This document shows, one piece after another, positions 1-13,577 of a DNA stretch of 64,000 nucleotides. The notes below the pieces were generated by a model, which was given only the letters and a program-made list of their open reading frames with translations, was not told the origin of the DNA and did not search any database. The position numbers were made by a program, and so were the translations under genes. Every line of letters starts with the position of its first letter. Positions within the stretch are counted from its first letter, which is position 1. Source of the DNA: Nemophila menziesii (taxonomy: Eukaryota; Streptophyta; Magnoliopsida; Boraginales; Hydrophyllaceae); assembly GCA_029959085.1 (NCBI GenBank), contig JARWIR010000021.1:18997620-19061619 (forward strand), written 5' to 3'.

Positions 1-445
1 AGTAAACCTTTGGTGTATTTATCATTGAAGTTGATGGTGTTGGGTATGCTTTGAATATCTAGTCTGGCTTGATTGTGTAGCCCAGCAGATAACCACATGC
101 AATGTTGATAATATATATTTCAAATATTCTCTGATTGGAGTCGTCTCTGTCTTCGGTGTTGTAAAGAACTGGTTCATCTCCATCGCTCACGAGGTGGACC
201 GAGTGACTCGACTAGACTGTTTTGATCTGATTTGGTTGTTACTATTTCCTTAATGGAAGGTTAGTTAGACGTCCCCAGGGAAGTGTGGGTAACTTCCTCA
301 ATTTATCGAGCCGCCTTATATCTATGAGGAACAAGAGACACTCATTAGTTTCATATCATACATATTTATGAAATTGATATCGATTTTGATCCCTCTTTTC
401 TGCATATCTTATCATCTTCTATGGTCTACTTAATAAGGGTCATGC
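1..445. other. no recognisable feature
   Basis: I see no coding similarity, repeat or RNA gene here. The stretch lies downstream of a minus-strand gypsy gag remnant and may be its decayed continuation, but no motif supports that. Confidence 0.4.
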
Positions 446-1290
446 CTGACGAGATCCCATATCTCCCACGAGCTTTGGCCGGTTAGGTATGTCCTCAGTA
501 TCCTTACCTATTTGTATTGCTTTTCTTGGTAAATGCTCGAGCCTTATCCTTTTTCTAAACTTAATTGTCTCCAAGCCTCTTCATTTCCCTAGCGTTTCTC
601 GACACATCTTTTTATCTATGTAGTAAATGGACTACTCTAGCATCTCGGTGAGGGTTAGGTTGGATGATGTGACTACTTTGATCTGCAACTACTTATTTCC
701 CAACCCTTGTATAAAGGGCAGTCATGCTATTATATTGCAGAAATTTATGATATTATTTGCCGCACCGCTTAAACTCTTGGTGTAGTCTATCAACATATCT
801 CTTTAACAATTATATATATCTAATAGTGGAGAATATAAACATGTATTCTTTCTCTCAATGAAGTGCTCCTTCATCCTCTGACCGAGGTGCATGAAGTAGG
901 CTATTTTTTGGCTCCAAATTAGAAAACCATTGATGCTCTCTCCCTGATAAATTTGCAGGAAAAGCATGACAAAAAAGGGTATTAGAATCGTTATAAGCTT
1001 TATGTGCCTTTTGTACATATTGACATGTTCATCCGGTTCATTCGATTCATCATAGGAAAGTAGTTATGGCATCTTAAGTTTGCCAGGTAATGATACGCCA
1101 AGTATTTCCCAGGTGAAAGGGTTGTCTTGGTCGATTTTTTGCCACCCTTTTTGATTCACCCTGCATGGGTCTCTAGGAAGTTTCTTGTGGTTTTCCGGTT
1201 CCAAAACTTCAACAACAAAAAGAGGATTGCAAGGAGGATCAAACCTTTCAAGTACTTGTTGATTAGCTTATCATTCCATCATCTGACAAA
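446..1290 (-). pseudogene. Ty3/gypsy gag remnant
   Basis: Read on the minus strand, about 1125-1065 gives NPFTWEILGVSLPGKLKMP, followed after a stop by SYDESNEPDEHVNMYK (about 1060-1010). This is the typical start of the plant gypsy gag domain (Retrotrans_gag family: PF..EI....LP..FKMP, then Y.G..DP.EH...Y). The open stretch 1018-803 continues it with a SINGF...F...M...F pattern expected of the capsid-like core. Stops and frameshifts break the frame repeatedly, so it cannot encode a working Gag. Family knowledge says Gag packages the element RNA in cytoplasmic particles. No protease, reverse transcriptase or LTR was found next to it. The edges are approximate. Confidence 0.6.
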
Positions 1291-2519
1291 CTACTTATAA
1301 TAAAATATTATCTATTGTTTCCATTTAGCATTTTACTTTAAATTTGTTGATGCCGAAATGTGTAGCAGTTTTCCAAGGAGACCACAATACGCACGGGAAT
1401 TCTATTACAGTTCCCTAAGGGAACCAACTTTGATGATCCATGATGGAGACGAAGGGAAGAGCCGAGAAACCGGTAAACGTCTCAAAAACCGTCGAATTTA
1501 ATGATATCTTTCTAATATGCACATTGGTCAAAGTTATTCTTTTGTGCTCTTTTCCCCATCGGTGCTTAAATTAAGGCAAGTTTATCATAGCAAAATAATA
1601 ACAATAAAAAATTAATTTTGAGAACAATAATGCATCCATGCCAAACTCTTCACCCAAACTTTTATGATCATCGACTAAGGGGCTGGTTAACAGAATTTCT
1701 CGACCTGGAAAAGTCGAAGGCAAAAACTTTTCTAAATACCAAATTTTGTTGGCACTCGAAGACCAATTATGCATTGGAACAAAAAGACTAACTTCGATTG
1801 GTGGAAATAATTGCTTTGTTGCAAAGGACCAAAGGATGGGCTAGAAATTACGACTGTAGCGATCAATTTATGCCGGCACATTTGGACTGATCAAAACAAA
1901 ATATGTTTGAAAGTGAATATCAACGAGAATTTGATTGGAACAATTAAAGCTGTAGTTAAACATACAACAGTGGGTTGTGTCCGGGTGTTGGGAAAAGAGC
2001 GAGACAGAGGGATAATTTCCACGACGAGAATTACACGACTTAAGTGGTCTAAACTGCTTTCGGTGTTAAACTCAAGATAGATAGTTGTTGAGCACAAAGA
2101 GATAGTAGAGCTGGAGTTGGGGGTGTTTTCCACGATAGTTAAGAAGATTTCTTAAGAGGATTCACGGGTTATAGTTTGGTAAACTCACCATTTTAAGTAG
2201 GTTCTCTTTACATTTTAGTTTGTATATTACAATTACTCGTAAGTATGTGATGGTTTTATTGACACTAATTTGCTTGATCTATCTACCGTAGTGAAGGATG
2301 GTGGTAGTAAAGGGGATTCCCATGTGTATCAGAAGGCGAATTCTTATGTTGATTGGATAGAAAAAACTGGTATTGAATTGAATGGTTGACCAATCAGGTA
2401 TATGGACCCTCCCAAAAGTTTATGGTAGTTATTAATGTGAGATAGACGTGGATAGGTTACACCCCATACTATATTGTACGCTCCCACGAGAGTTTAGTAA
2501 GTTCTTATTGGTCTTTATT
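1291..2519. other. unassigned, possibly more gypsy debris
   Basis: No protein family is recognised with confidence. A plus-strand open stretch at 1811-2080 has a weak A.N.CRHIW...N pattern like the region after the zinc-binding domain of plant LINEs, but this is too short to call. Confidence 0.3.
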
Positions 2520-4250
2520 AGACTTTATGTATGTTAAAATAATTGAACCTAAACAATTAAATTTAAAATTGGGTTGTTTAATTCATATTGACATAATTGA
2601 TATTGGCCCATGTGATATATTTTTGGGCTTAGGTTAACATCATTCAAACCCTAACGGCTGTCCCTTTTACATAATAAACATCAGGCACATTCAGAAGTTT
2701 GCCACTCTTCAGATTCATTTTTATCAACTCTGGATCAGTTCTTCTTATTCTATTTCATCGATTTTTTCCATACCCTACACCCTCCTTTTTCTTGTGTTCT
2801 TGTTGTATAATGTTGTCATCTACAATTGTCTCCATTTAAACATTCATTTTCAAACAATTTTTTTCTCTATATGCTCATGTATTAGATCGATCGATGACCA
2901 TTATATTTCAGTTATGGACAGGTGAGATTCATTATATTAATTTTTTAATTATTTATATTTATGGTTTTATTTCGAAAAACATGTTATATCTGCAATAATA
3001 GTGATAAATCAGGAGAATCAATAATTGTTTTAAATTGTATTTTTTTTGGTTATGTATTTTCCAATTCATAAGTTTATATTTTTTCACATAAATTTTAGTA
3101 TTGTGTAAAATTTATATATGTATTTACATAAGATTTAAGGTTTTCTAAATAATATTAGATATAATAAAAAAATTGTTTTGTTATTTCTTAGCCGACAATT
3201 ATTTATATGTAAACAAATTTTTTGTAAATTCTATATCAAAATTAATCATACTCATATGAGAGAAAACTTTTTGAAAAAATAAAATAATGAAATATTTATA
3301 ACAAAACCATAAATGAGGAGACCAAATGCTAGAATAACTAAACTATCAACATTTTCATTTTTTTTTAATAAACAAAAGTTTCAGAAGTAATCAATACTTT
3401 GATCCTTTTGATATTTCTAAATTATCTATATTTTTACTGAGATTTCTTAAATCTTCATATAATTGTCAAGATAGAAATGTAGAGGTATAACTCTTTGATA
3501 TGAAATATACAATAAATGAAGATAGTTAGTGGCTAAAATAAAATAAAATGAAGTAGCCATAAAGATAGAATATCAACATTTACATTTTCTTTGTATAAAC
3601 TAAATTTTTAAAAGTAATAAATACTATGATTTTTAAACATTCTTAGAATATCAAAAGGTTTATGGAAAATTATGTAAATTTTCATATAATTGTCAAGATA
3701 GAATTGTCATAGATGTTACTTGTTAATGAGAAATATATAATAAATGTAAGTAGATATTAGCTTGAAAAAATAAAAATTATAGGAGAGAGAGGAACCAAAT
3801 GGTTGACACAGATAATAAAAAACTATATAATTTGAAAAAAGTGGGAAGAGTTTATTAAGTTCATTGCACAGATACCTTTGCTAACGCCTTGAGAGAAGTT
3901 TGTTATACTCTCTTTAATTTTATATTAATTTTATGTTGTATGCTAGTTATTTTAAACTCTCTTGCCATCCCATTTTTTTATTAATGTGTTTTTTGATTTA
4001 AAAAATTGTTAGCACTCTCATGAGATATATAATTGATTCCCCTTTAGAAAATTCGTGTTATTATAGTTGGTTTTTTTAATTTGTTAAAAAACATATGTTT
4101 TAGACCCCCCCTGAAAAGTAAAATTAGAGATTTGAGAATCACGCATTTGCACAACCTAAATGGGTTTTACAACTCACCTTCATGGCCTTATTTCTTTCAT
4201 AGTTAGTGTTGCTTATATATGAAATGTATTTATTTATGGAATAAGGTCTG
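2520..4250 (+). repeat. dispersed repeat family, copy 1 (longest)
   Basis: The segment resembles 10325-11590 over most of its length, and its last 400 bases resemble 37020-37440. It begins with plant promoter-like motifs: TTGGCCCATG near 2604, TTTGGGCTTAGG near 2623 and a telo-box AAACCCTAAC at 2646-2655. A pyrimidine-rich leader follows, and an ATG at 2914 is followed almost at once by a donor-like ACAG/GTGAG. The AT-rich part after it holds an internal duplication of about 225 bases (about 3290-3530 and 3545-3780). Site II plus telo-box is the promoter layout known for ribosomal-protein and translation genes. I infer a captured promoter and first exon or intron, spread as a repeat. No protein is identified. 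Confidence 0.55.
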
Positions 4251-5639
4251 AAAAAACATCATTCTCCTCTGTGGCTGATTCGAATATGGAATTAGCTGTT
4301 ACCACACCGCACGCGAGGAACTAGACATTCTTTGTGATACAAGTTTGCACACCCATATTTTCCGGTATTCAATCAAATACAAATGATGTGCTTATCTCAG
4401 TTGATGAAATTTTTGGTGATAGGTGGTTTTGGAGGCCAAGGGTTCCTCGATGAGATCTTTAAAGAAGAAATAAGTTCAAATTTGACTGAAGATTTAATAA
4501 TAAAAATTCTATTAAGGATGCCTGTGGTATCATTGTAAAGCTTTGAATTTGTTAATTCAAAGCCTAAAATCAATAGTGGCCTTGTGGATGTAAGATCAAT
4601 AGTTTCTCTAGTGGTTAGGAGTGTTTAATCTTGAATTTTATTACTCTTTAATGTAATGAATTTTTTTTTTTACTTTTGAATCTCGATAGATTGTTCTTTT
4701 GATTATTTTGGTTTCTCTTAATAATTAGCTGATAGAAAATAACCTTCAATTTTTTATGTACATGTATTTTTTGATAATACAAATATATAGTTAGTTCACA
4801 AGTATATATTATCTTGTACACATATTCACCTAACAACATTTCCGAAATATGGGGACGAAGAAGAATGTCAACACACCTATTCAAAAAACCATTGTGGATA
4901 GAGAAAAGAAATTCATACAATGGATTGAGTTATAATGTGTTAGCTAACATGAAATCAAAGAACTCAATGAAACATATACTAGTATTGTTGATCCAGTTGT
5001 CCAATCAAGTAGAGATAATATTGTGGAAATAAAACCATCAATACAATCTAGAAGTAATTTAATAAGGAAGAACAAATCAGCTTTAGCTTCACACAAGTAA
5101 TTAATATGGTGGGTAAGGCACTAAAATAAGGGTTCTTTGATTTGAATAATCAGAAGATAGAGTATGGCTAATTAGTGGGTCCGGTAGTTAAACACTAGGA
5201 TAAGTCCTCACCAAAAATCTCGATTGGTGTAACCACTAAAGGTCTCTTGATATATGAGAGGCTTCATCCCTCTTTCCGGTTTAATGATATGGTGGTGAGT
5301 ATGTCAGAAGTTGGCCATAATGTCAAATAACAAGGAGTTGGGCAATAAAATGGGATCAACTAGGTGTTGGTGTAGTAGCAAAGAAAAATGGTAGTTTACC
5401 AAATTTTGAGGGATTAATATTAGCATCACAGCAAACCCATCCTCGAATAAATACAAGGGCTTAAGTGCAATTTCTGGATAATTTAAAGGGACGAACAAGG
5501 TAGATTTGAGTGGTTTTGAAATAAGAACAAAGAATGGAGATTTAATGAGTGTTATGGGGGTTCTAACACTAGTTTCTTGAGTGAGTATGAGATGGGTCAT
5601 ATTAAGGTTCAACATTCTAATGAAAACCAATGTTCAGTG
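4251..5639. other. unassigned AT-rich DNA
   Basis: Several short open stretches on both strands show no recognisable domain. The right end may be the decayed 5' part (ORF1 or endonuclease) of the LINE that follows, but I cannot show it. Confidence 0.3.
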
Positions 5640-7185
5640 CCGAAGAGATAGCCCCTAATATTAATCTCAAGTAAATATTATGGTCTGGGACATGATACTG
5701 ATACCATAGAAATCTCGTCAAGGATTTTGTCAGAAGTTCAAGTCGATATATGGAGAACCGGGGAACAAGTTCTAAGGGGGGTTTTGCCAACAAAAAAGAC
5801 GCACCCAGTTACAAATACATCATGCTAGACACATCTTAACTAGCACACGTGACAAAACATGATCCAATTAGGTCTTTCAATTTTTTTGTTCATTGCTAAG
5901 ATGTAGGGATCCGAGAAGGATATCGAGGGATATTAATGGAGACCGATGGAGACATCCATCACTCATAGTCCTCCATTGGTAAATTGTTATCGTATCTATC
6001 ATCACTTGGCTTTTTTCATTATTGAATATTATTTTTATGTGTTATACAAAAAAGATTCTTCAGAGGATTGGGCTAAGACTAACCGACCATTAAAAATTTC
6101 TGATGTGAGTTTTTTAAGTTCTCGATCACGTGCTGGTACTTATCATCCTTAACACATCTTCATGTTGATTTAGATTAGAGAGCACTAACATCTTCATGGA
6201 GGGTTTACAAATTTATTAACTATAATTAGAGGGGACATTTGTGTAGCTTAGAGGGGAATTTAAAGAGTATGTGGCAAGAACTAGGGGAATGGAAGTTCAA
6301 GACATTTGGGATGTTTTTGGCAAAATATAAACATTTATTGGCACATATAACGAGTATTTAAATGACACTACAAAATTCTCAAATTAGATCATTTTTGAGT
6401 TTGGAGACAAAACTCAACAAATAATAGGAGAGAGTACTTTGATAAGAAAAATGCATTGATACCAAAGGGTTAGGAAAAATTGGATATACATAGGGTAATG
6501 CAACACTAGATTCTACCATTTGTCTGTTTAGGGGAATGCAACACTAGATTCTACCATTTATCGTTTTTAGTGAAACAAGAAAATAAGAAGTGCTTTCATA
6601 TTAAACAGAAAGATCATGAGGAGATAAAGTATGAGATAACATAGAGTACATGGGTTAGAGATTTTATATATTCGCTCTTTTTGCTAGAAGACGACAGTCC
6701 TTCCTAGTTCGATTGCACATGCTACATTCCCAAAGTTCAAATTTTATTAGTTGCACAATCTTATCTCGGATGAGAAGATTCGTATCTCTTTGTTCCAGAT
6801 GCAGCCTTATAAGGTGCCAGGAACGGATGGCATGACAACGAGTTTATATTAAAACATGATAGGACAAAGTGCGCCATGAATAAACAACCCCTTGAGTCAG
6901 GGGTCTTCCTGAACATAGGTCCTTGGAACTCTTATCGATTTCGTTCCTAAGTTGAGAATTTCAGAGTAAATTACCCAGTTTATATCGATAATCTTGGTCA
7001 ATGTAAGCTACATATTTTACATGAAAGACCTTGAGAATCTTCTTCGGCCAATGCTAGGTTCCTACATTGGCCCATATAACGTGCTCCTGACTACTGAGAT
7101 TTATTATGTGTTAAGACATGCTAATAGATCCCTTTATCTCATATCTTTTTTGGAGGCGGATTACTTTTTTTTTGGAAGCATCTAA
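5640..7185 (+). pseudogene. decayed L1-type LINE (endonuclease tail to RT fingers)
   Basis: With stops and frameshifts ignored, the plus strand reads as a plant LINE ORF2. Around 6245-6350 is LGEWKFKTFGMFLAKYKHL followed by HITSIQ, the usual linker between endonuclease and reverse transcriptase (L..W....FG...).  Near 6795-6830 is FQMQPYKVPGTDGMTT, the RT motif FQM.P.KAPGPDG. Around 6950-7090 LRISE.ITQF, YIFYMKDLENLLRPMLGSYI and GPYNVLL match the RT block IPK....Q.RPI...N...K...K.L..RL...L...I...Q..F. The polymerase active site and everything 3' of it are missing. It is a dead 5'- and 3'-truncated copy that once encoded the copy-and-paste polymerase. Confidence 0.75.
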
Positions 7186-9519
7186 TGAAAATACATATAT
7201 TAGTTACTTAGAATGATATAAATCAACGTATAATATACAAGAACACAAAATTATAAGAAACCCAAATTAATAAAATATCATTGTAGAAAAATTTAATAAT
7301 TTAAATATAAATAAAAATATATTATATATTTTACTAAAACCTAATATAATAGTATTTTTACTTTAAAATTATAATTATTTAAGAGATATTAGCCTAAAGA
7401 ATCATAAGCCCAACAAATAATTTTCTAACAAGTCCATCTAAATAGTTTTTCCTAATAAGGTCCTAAAATTTATCCAACAATTGTGATATACCCAGTTTTA
7501 CCCCGTCTGAAAGTCTAGAATAACTACTAACACAAAACCTACAATTATGCCAAAAATAATACATTTGATGTCATAATTTTTGACATGATAGTTTGTTAAC
7601 ATAAAAAACTTTTATTATTATTCAAATTAAATCTATTCTAAAGACTCATCACTAAAAGAAGATTTGTTTCAACTTTCTATGATCAACCCAAATGATCTCG
7701 TCAGACCCAACTATTTCTCTTTCAAGTTCATTCAGCTCAATACAAGCATGAACCGCATTTTTCTTATAATCAGAGGAAATTATCTTATTCTAACATGTTG
7801 ATTCGAAGATTTAATTATTTTTTTGGAAACTAATTTAAATGGTAGGATAGAGTTATGTTTTTTTATTATCAATTTATTCGACGGGATGCATGTTACAACT
7901 CGTCGTTTTTTATTAAAAGATTTGCAAAAAAGTACACAACTTATTTCTATAAGCGAATGGTAGCGATTCTTAGAGTTTGGTATTACTCAAAGCTTAATTC
8001 CATGATTAAAAGCTTGAATATAAGTTTAACTAAATGCATGCTAATAGCTTCTTTAATATTGTCGTAGGTAGTGACGATCTTTGTAAGCTAAGATTGTTGT
8101 ATGCTCTAGTGGTGCTAAGATCGTTGTGCAATCCATCAATTGGATGAAGACAACCTATTGTTTTTTTATGACACCCTATAATTCCTGAAGGCAACCCCTT
8201 ATTTTTTAAGACAACTCATCATTTTTTAAGACAACATAAAATTATTGCATATAACCAATAGTTTTTTTAAACCAACCCATAATTTTTTAAGATAACTAGT
8301 TTTTTTTTTTAAGACAATTCATCATTTTTTAGAAGTTGACCGTCAAAAAACACATTACGACCCTATCAAATGATAATCTAAATTCATGAATAGTTGATCT
8401 AATTTTTAAAATGTATTATGGATTTGTTATCTTGTTTATACAATTGACTTATTTATGGGTTAATTTGTTACTATGTTTATTCGATTGACTAATTCATAGA
8501 TTTGATTTTATTTATGGTGTAGAGGAGTAAAGTAGTCCCATTTTGAGTTAACGATATATTGGACGTATTTTGAAAAGTATTATTGTTTGTGGACCCTTTT
8601 AAGTTATTAACCATAATTTAATAACACAAATCATTTAACTGGAAAAATTTTGAATAAAAAAAGTATATAAAAAGTTACAAAAAGGTGTATTTCAAAATTT
8701 GTATTTGATGGACGGCGTCGTGCAGCTTGGTGAGATTACTAACCGACCAAAACAAGTTTGGGTCTTTCAAAAAGATAAACTAATCGTAAACTAATTAACT
8801 AAAGGGTAGGACTTCCATACTCTATTGCATGGTCCAATATTAACATCATTGCCATCAATTATATTGATTAATATATGTTATTAGACTAACCAGGTAATTA
8901 TTTCAATTAGTTTTTTCATGACATAAACATGGGGTATGTGTCATTATACTATTGATATTGGACCATCAAATTTTGAACGGAAGTTTTCCATTAACTAAAA
9001 ACTTAATTTTCGATATAATTTTATTTTGAGTAGGATTAGAGATGATCAAATTCGTCAAAATATTATAAAACTTACAACTCTCATATATTGTTCAACAATT
9101 AGTGCAAGTTTCAAACAATTACTAGTGATTGTACAAAACATATTAACACTTGACAAGTACAAATTTTGAAGCAAGAATATATGACAGACCAAATGATTTC
9201 GTACAACAATAAGAATGATGGAATGCAAGATCAAAAAGTGGATAAGGACCAGAGAGAGTGTGACATCGTAACTAGCAAAACAAGGTATATTAAAAAACCT
9301 TAATCGCATTATAAAGAATTGTTGAACCTACGCCAGCAAACAAAGTGAGCCAAACTAAAGTTTAGCTATATTGAGTTTGATTTGCTAATATCTTAATGAG
9401 TTTAACCTCAATTTGAGTTTGGTTCAAGTCTATATATTCAAATTTGAGAGTGACTCGTTAATTTTTTTTCCAAACTTAAGTCTCATTTAAGAATCGTTTG
9501 AGTCATGCTTACAATTCTA

Positions 9520-9521
<2 letters not shown>
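7186..9521. other. AT-rich DNA without genes
   Basis: Nothing coding is recognised. The left part (7190-7500) is very AT-rich. A degenerate short tandem repeat at 8140-8332 is listed separately. Confidence 0.4.
8140..8332. repeat. degenerate short tandem repeat
   Basis: About seven imperfect copies of a 22-28-base unit of the form AAGACAACYCATMATTTTTT follow one another (for example at 8199, 8222 and 8290). Copies differ by substitutions and by T-run length, which suggests an old slippage-derived array. Confidence 0.6.

Positions 9522-9588
<67 letters not shown>
9522..9588. repeat. (TA)n microsatellite
   Basis: An uninterrupted AT dinucleotide run of 67 bases. Confidence 0.95.
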
Positions 9589-9589
<1 letters not shown>

Positions 9590-10023
9590 TTGTCAGAATT
9601 TTCAATGATTTAAAATTAAGTTTAGTTAACCAAATATACTACACATTATATACCATACTAAAATTAAATCTTTATAAATGAATACTCTTGGGAGCAGGAA
9701 AAGATATTCATTTAGCGAGATTAGTTATTTATCGATAAATGAATATATTATTCATTTATCGATAAATAAATTTTTATTTATTTAGATAGTATTTTTGCAT
9801 ATTTTTATATTCTCATATGAATAATAACTTTACATATTGTAATGTACAAATGTACATACTAGGTAATAATTTAATTATAAGAAATTTTATATAAATATAT
9901 TTGTATATGTATATTGGAAATTGAAAAGATTATATTAGTAATACATAAAACATATATGTGTGTGATTACATTTTTGTAAAAGAATGACTTGTCGTATGAA
10001 CATTGTTGAATGAAAAAAAAACT

Positions 10024-10093
<70 letters not shown>

Positions 10094-10324
10094 ATTTGTG
10101 ATGATTATTCATTTATATTTACATAGGGTCTTTAAGGATTTTAAGAAAATTATTCTTAATGCATTTAAAGAGTTCATTCATTTATCCCCTTAGCCTAAGT
10201 CAAGACCAGAGAAAATTATTCATTTGTTGAGTTTATTCATTTATCGAATATTCATTGAGGTTTAACTATATCGAATTTACTATTTTAGTAAAATGAGTGT
10301 GGAATTAAAACTTGTGTTTGGATT
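9589..10324. other. AT-rich DNA with ATTTATCGATAAAT palindromes
   Basis: No gene is seen. Two copies of the 14-base palindrome ATTTATCGATAAAT lie at 9727-9740 and 9754-9767, and related ATTCATTTATC words recur at about 10100-10250 beyond a (TA)n run. This could be a decayed element end, but no terminal repeats were found. Confidence 0.4.
10030..10091. repeat. (TA)n microsatellite
   Basis: An uninterrupted TA run of about 62 bases. Confidence 0.95.
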
Positions 10325-11590
10325 TTATTACTAAAGAGAGCGAAACATAAACTCATGGGATATTTAATTTATATTGGGCTAATGGTGTTGATCCATGTAA
10401 TTTTATTTTTAAATTTTGCTTGGGCTTAGTTTAAACACATTAGGATTTTTGTTTCTTGTCTTATATTTTGCTCAACGCTCACTTTTAGGTATAAAAAGTC
10501 ACACATATCATTATCCAAACCCTAATGCTGCCTCTCTTACATAAAATATATACATATTCAAAGATTTACCACTCTTTACATTTATTTCTTATCTAATCTG
10601 TTCCTCCTATTCTATTCCATCAATAGTTTTTTTGTTTACCCTCCACCATCTTCTTTCTTGTTTTTGGGTGTATAATGTTTTCCTCTACTGCCATCTCTAT
10701 TTGAACCTTCATCTCCTAACAAGTTTTTTTCTATATATGCTAATATATTGGATGATCGATAACCATTACATTTCAATGATTCATTCGTATCTTTACAGGT
10801 AAATAATTTTTTTTTCAATATATCATATTTGTCATTTTATTTTAAAAAATAATTTAGATCTAAATTATAAGTGTTAATACCTGAGGAACAATGAAATTTT
10901 TAAATTTTCATTAAATTTTATATTTTTCGTTTTCAAGTTATGCATTAATAAATTTATGAGTTTTTTGTAATTCATATTTGTCTCATCAATTTTATATTTT
11001 ATGTAAATAAAAACATTAGAAAATTCTAACTCAAAATTAATCATATCCATATAAGATGAAAACTTGGTAAAAAGTTAAGAGACAAATATTTAGATTTTAA
11101 AAAATATTCATGGAACAAAAATAAATAAAAGAGCTAAAAAGATAGAATATCTAGATTGTCAATATTCTTATTTTATTTTTTTTAATTCCTAAATTATCTA
11201 GATTGTTGTAGAGATTTTTGTAAATATTTGTATAATTGTGAATATAGAAGTGTGTAGTTGTAACTTGTTCATATGAAATATATAATAAATAAAGGTACCT
11301 AGTTGCTTATATAAAATAAAAAAGACCGAGAAAAAAATAGAATATCTTGGATTATGTTTTGTTTAATTTTCTTTGTGTAAACTAAGTTTAAAGAAGTAAA
11401 CAATACTATGATTCTTACACCATTCATAGATTACCTAAATTTTTATAATTTTTTTTTTGTAGATCTTCATAAAGTTTTCGAGATAAAAATATTTAGATGT
11501 ATCTTGTTGATGAGGAATATATGATAAATGAATATAAATAGTGGTTTATTTAGAATAAAAATGATAGGAGATAGAGGAACAAAAACTCTT
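10325..11590 (+). repeat. dispersed repeat family, copy 2
   Basis: This is a diverged copy of 2520-3790. It matches in order: the TGGGCT and telo-box promoter block, the leader with TTTACCACTCTTTACATTTAT, the GATCGATAACCATTACATTTCA block, a donor-like ACAG/GTAAAT at 10797, and the AT-rich body with its internal duplication (about 11095-11290 and 11320-11560). The copy stops at the (TA)n tract at 11597. Presence of the internal duplication in both copies shows that it predates their separation. Confidence 0.6.
10371..10526 (+). promoter_or_regulatory. site II / TATA / telo-box promoter-like block
   Basis: In order: ATTGGGCTAATGG (about 10373), CTTGGGCTTAG (about 10421), TATAAAAAG (10491-10499) and a telo-box AAACCCTAAT (10517-10526). 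TGGGCY site II elements with a telo-box just downstream are established promoter elements of plant ribosomal-protein genes. Position and order are kept in copy 1, where a clear TATA is absent. Activity is inferred only. Confidence 0.45.
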
Positions 11591-11593
11591 TCT

Positions 11594-11697
<104 letters not shown>

Positions 11698-11779
11698 TGT
11701 GCAAAATTGTATCAATACTAGAATGAAAATAATATATAAAATATGTTCTACACAAATATGATAAAAGAGACACCAATTT

Positions 11780-12057
11780 GATCAATACTAGTATAATGAA
11801 TGTAAAAAGAAGTGTTTATTTTTTAGCTGAACAATGTAATCCAACCTTCTCTTTTACTAGAAGAGGTGGAAATATGATAGCGGATTGGGCTTGCAAAAAC
11901 TTGCCTTTAGGTGAGTCTTATGACTTTTGTGCAAGCCCATTCCCTCCTTCATTATTAGGTTTGTTAAGCCTTGATTTGTCCCCAATGGGGATAGGCTAAC
12001 TACTATGGTGTAATCTGTTTTTTAAGGTTTTAATATAAGCGTTTAGAACAAAAAAAA
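11780..12057 (+). pseudogene. LINE 3' end (RNase H tail and poly-A)
   Basis: The plus strand encodes FTRRGGNMIADWACKNLPLG and later PPSLLGLLSLDL, the C-terminal part of the plant RNase H-like domain (RVT_3: ..R..N..AD.LA.., then P..L..LL..D). It ends in a stop at 11997-11999, followed by 3' UTR and an A9 tract at 12049-12057 that looks like a LINE tail. Everything upstream is missing or replaced by the (TA)n tract, so this is a severely 5'-truncated insertion, as LINEs often leave. Confidence 0.6.
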
Positions 12058-13577
12058 AGATTAATATGACTCATAAAGACAAAATATTATATAACGTAAA
12101 CCCCAACACTCTAAAGGTAATTGGGAATTTTTTTTCTTAAGAAAAAGGTTAAACTATCTTACTAAACTATTAAACTTTTCAAATTTGAGAAAATATATCC
12201 AATTTCTTGAAGCAAGTGGGGCATGGACCTCGCCTGATTTTTTTGATGTGATATAATCCATAAAACGAATAACTTATGGTCCACTATAAAACATTGAGAA
12301 AATTTAATGTGGTCCTCTAACCTCAAAAATTCTAAGGGTCAAGTTTATTATTTCTTTTTAATAAAATTAAACCTAGTTTGTTAAGTTTAGAGTCTTGATA
12401 TTTTTTTACAAAGTATTTTGGATAACATAGAGACCTATAGGGGAATAAATAATAAAGACATGTAGTGTATTTTTGCGATATACATGTACCTATAATAATT
12501 TAGAATACATATACATCTACCCTTTTTAATTCCCAAAATATTAACTATACCTATTCGAATAGGTAGATTTGAGGTGTTTGAAATAAAATGATAAGCACAT
12601 TAGGTTATTTTGCATAACATGAATTTTATTTTACTCTTAACATTGATATATTAGACGTGTTGAATTTTTCTACACAAATTTATCATCAAAGTTGGGTTAT
12701 AATATTTTACTCATGTTTTTTCCTGATAAAGAAAATAATATGATAAATGTTCACTATATCATAGAAGAAAATATGTTAGAACTTTATCCCCATATATTCT
12801 CTCAGAGATGAACTATACAAAAGTTAGTATTGAAAACTTTTACCGTGTTTAGTAAAAAAAGTGAATGATTGTTAAATTTATATGAAACAATACCTAAAAA
12901 TGATAAATTGATTTTTAATAAAATAAAATGTGTTTCCATTCGATCTATTTTTATCACTACATCTACTTTTAGTCATTTCATGATTATTATTCCATGACAA
13001 TCAACTTGAAAAATAACACAACATATGAACTTCGTGAGAAAGACAAACCAAATTCAATGGTACAATAATAGAAAGTAGTCAAGTACTTTCTTAGAAACAA
13101 AAAATACTATCAATTAGAATAGATCAAATTTGTTAAAAATCATAAACTTACAACCCATTTTAGCTTATCGCTCACATTCTAATTATTATCTCTTCAGTTT
13201 TGCAGCTTTGCAGTTGATTCGTATCTTTCAGCTTTGCAGTCATTTGTAAGTGATGCAGAGTCAACTATCTTACCTGAATGTAAGCAAATCGAACAACGTG
13301 TAATACTGCATCAAGTAGGATTCTCTCTTTGTGTAATGGAATAGATAAATGATTACAATGATTTTTCTTCATCTTCTTCTTTAATCACATGAAGCTTTGA
13401 GTTGGAGAAAGACTCAAAAACAAGACAATGATCTTTATGGAGGTTGATCCAGGTTATAAAAATTGTGAAATTACTGTTCTTGAATTTTCTAATCATGCTT
13501 TAACTATTAATGTGTGCTTGATAATGTTATAATAGAGTTGAAATTATTGAAACCATAGGAATAGAAGAATTTGGACA
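12058..13577. other. AT-rich DNA without genes
   Basis: Nothing coding or structured was recognised between the LINE tail on the left and the 3' end of the minus-strand LINE on the right. Confidence 0.4.

Noticed and set aside
1811..2080. Possible LINE RNase H region
   Set aside because: Only a weak H-I-W...N pattern over 30 residues with no flanking motif.
2646..2655. AAACCCTAA as telomeric repeat
   Set aside because: Only one unit is present at each site, and its place between TGGGCY boxes and a leader fits a telo-box.
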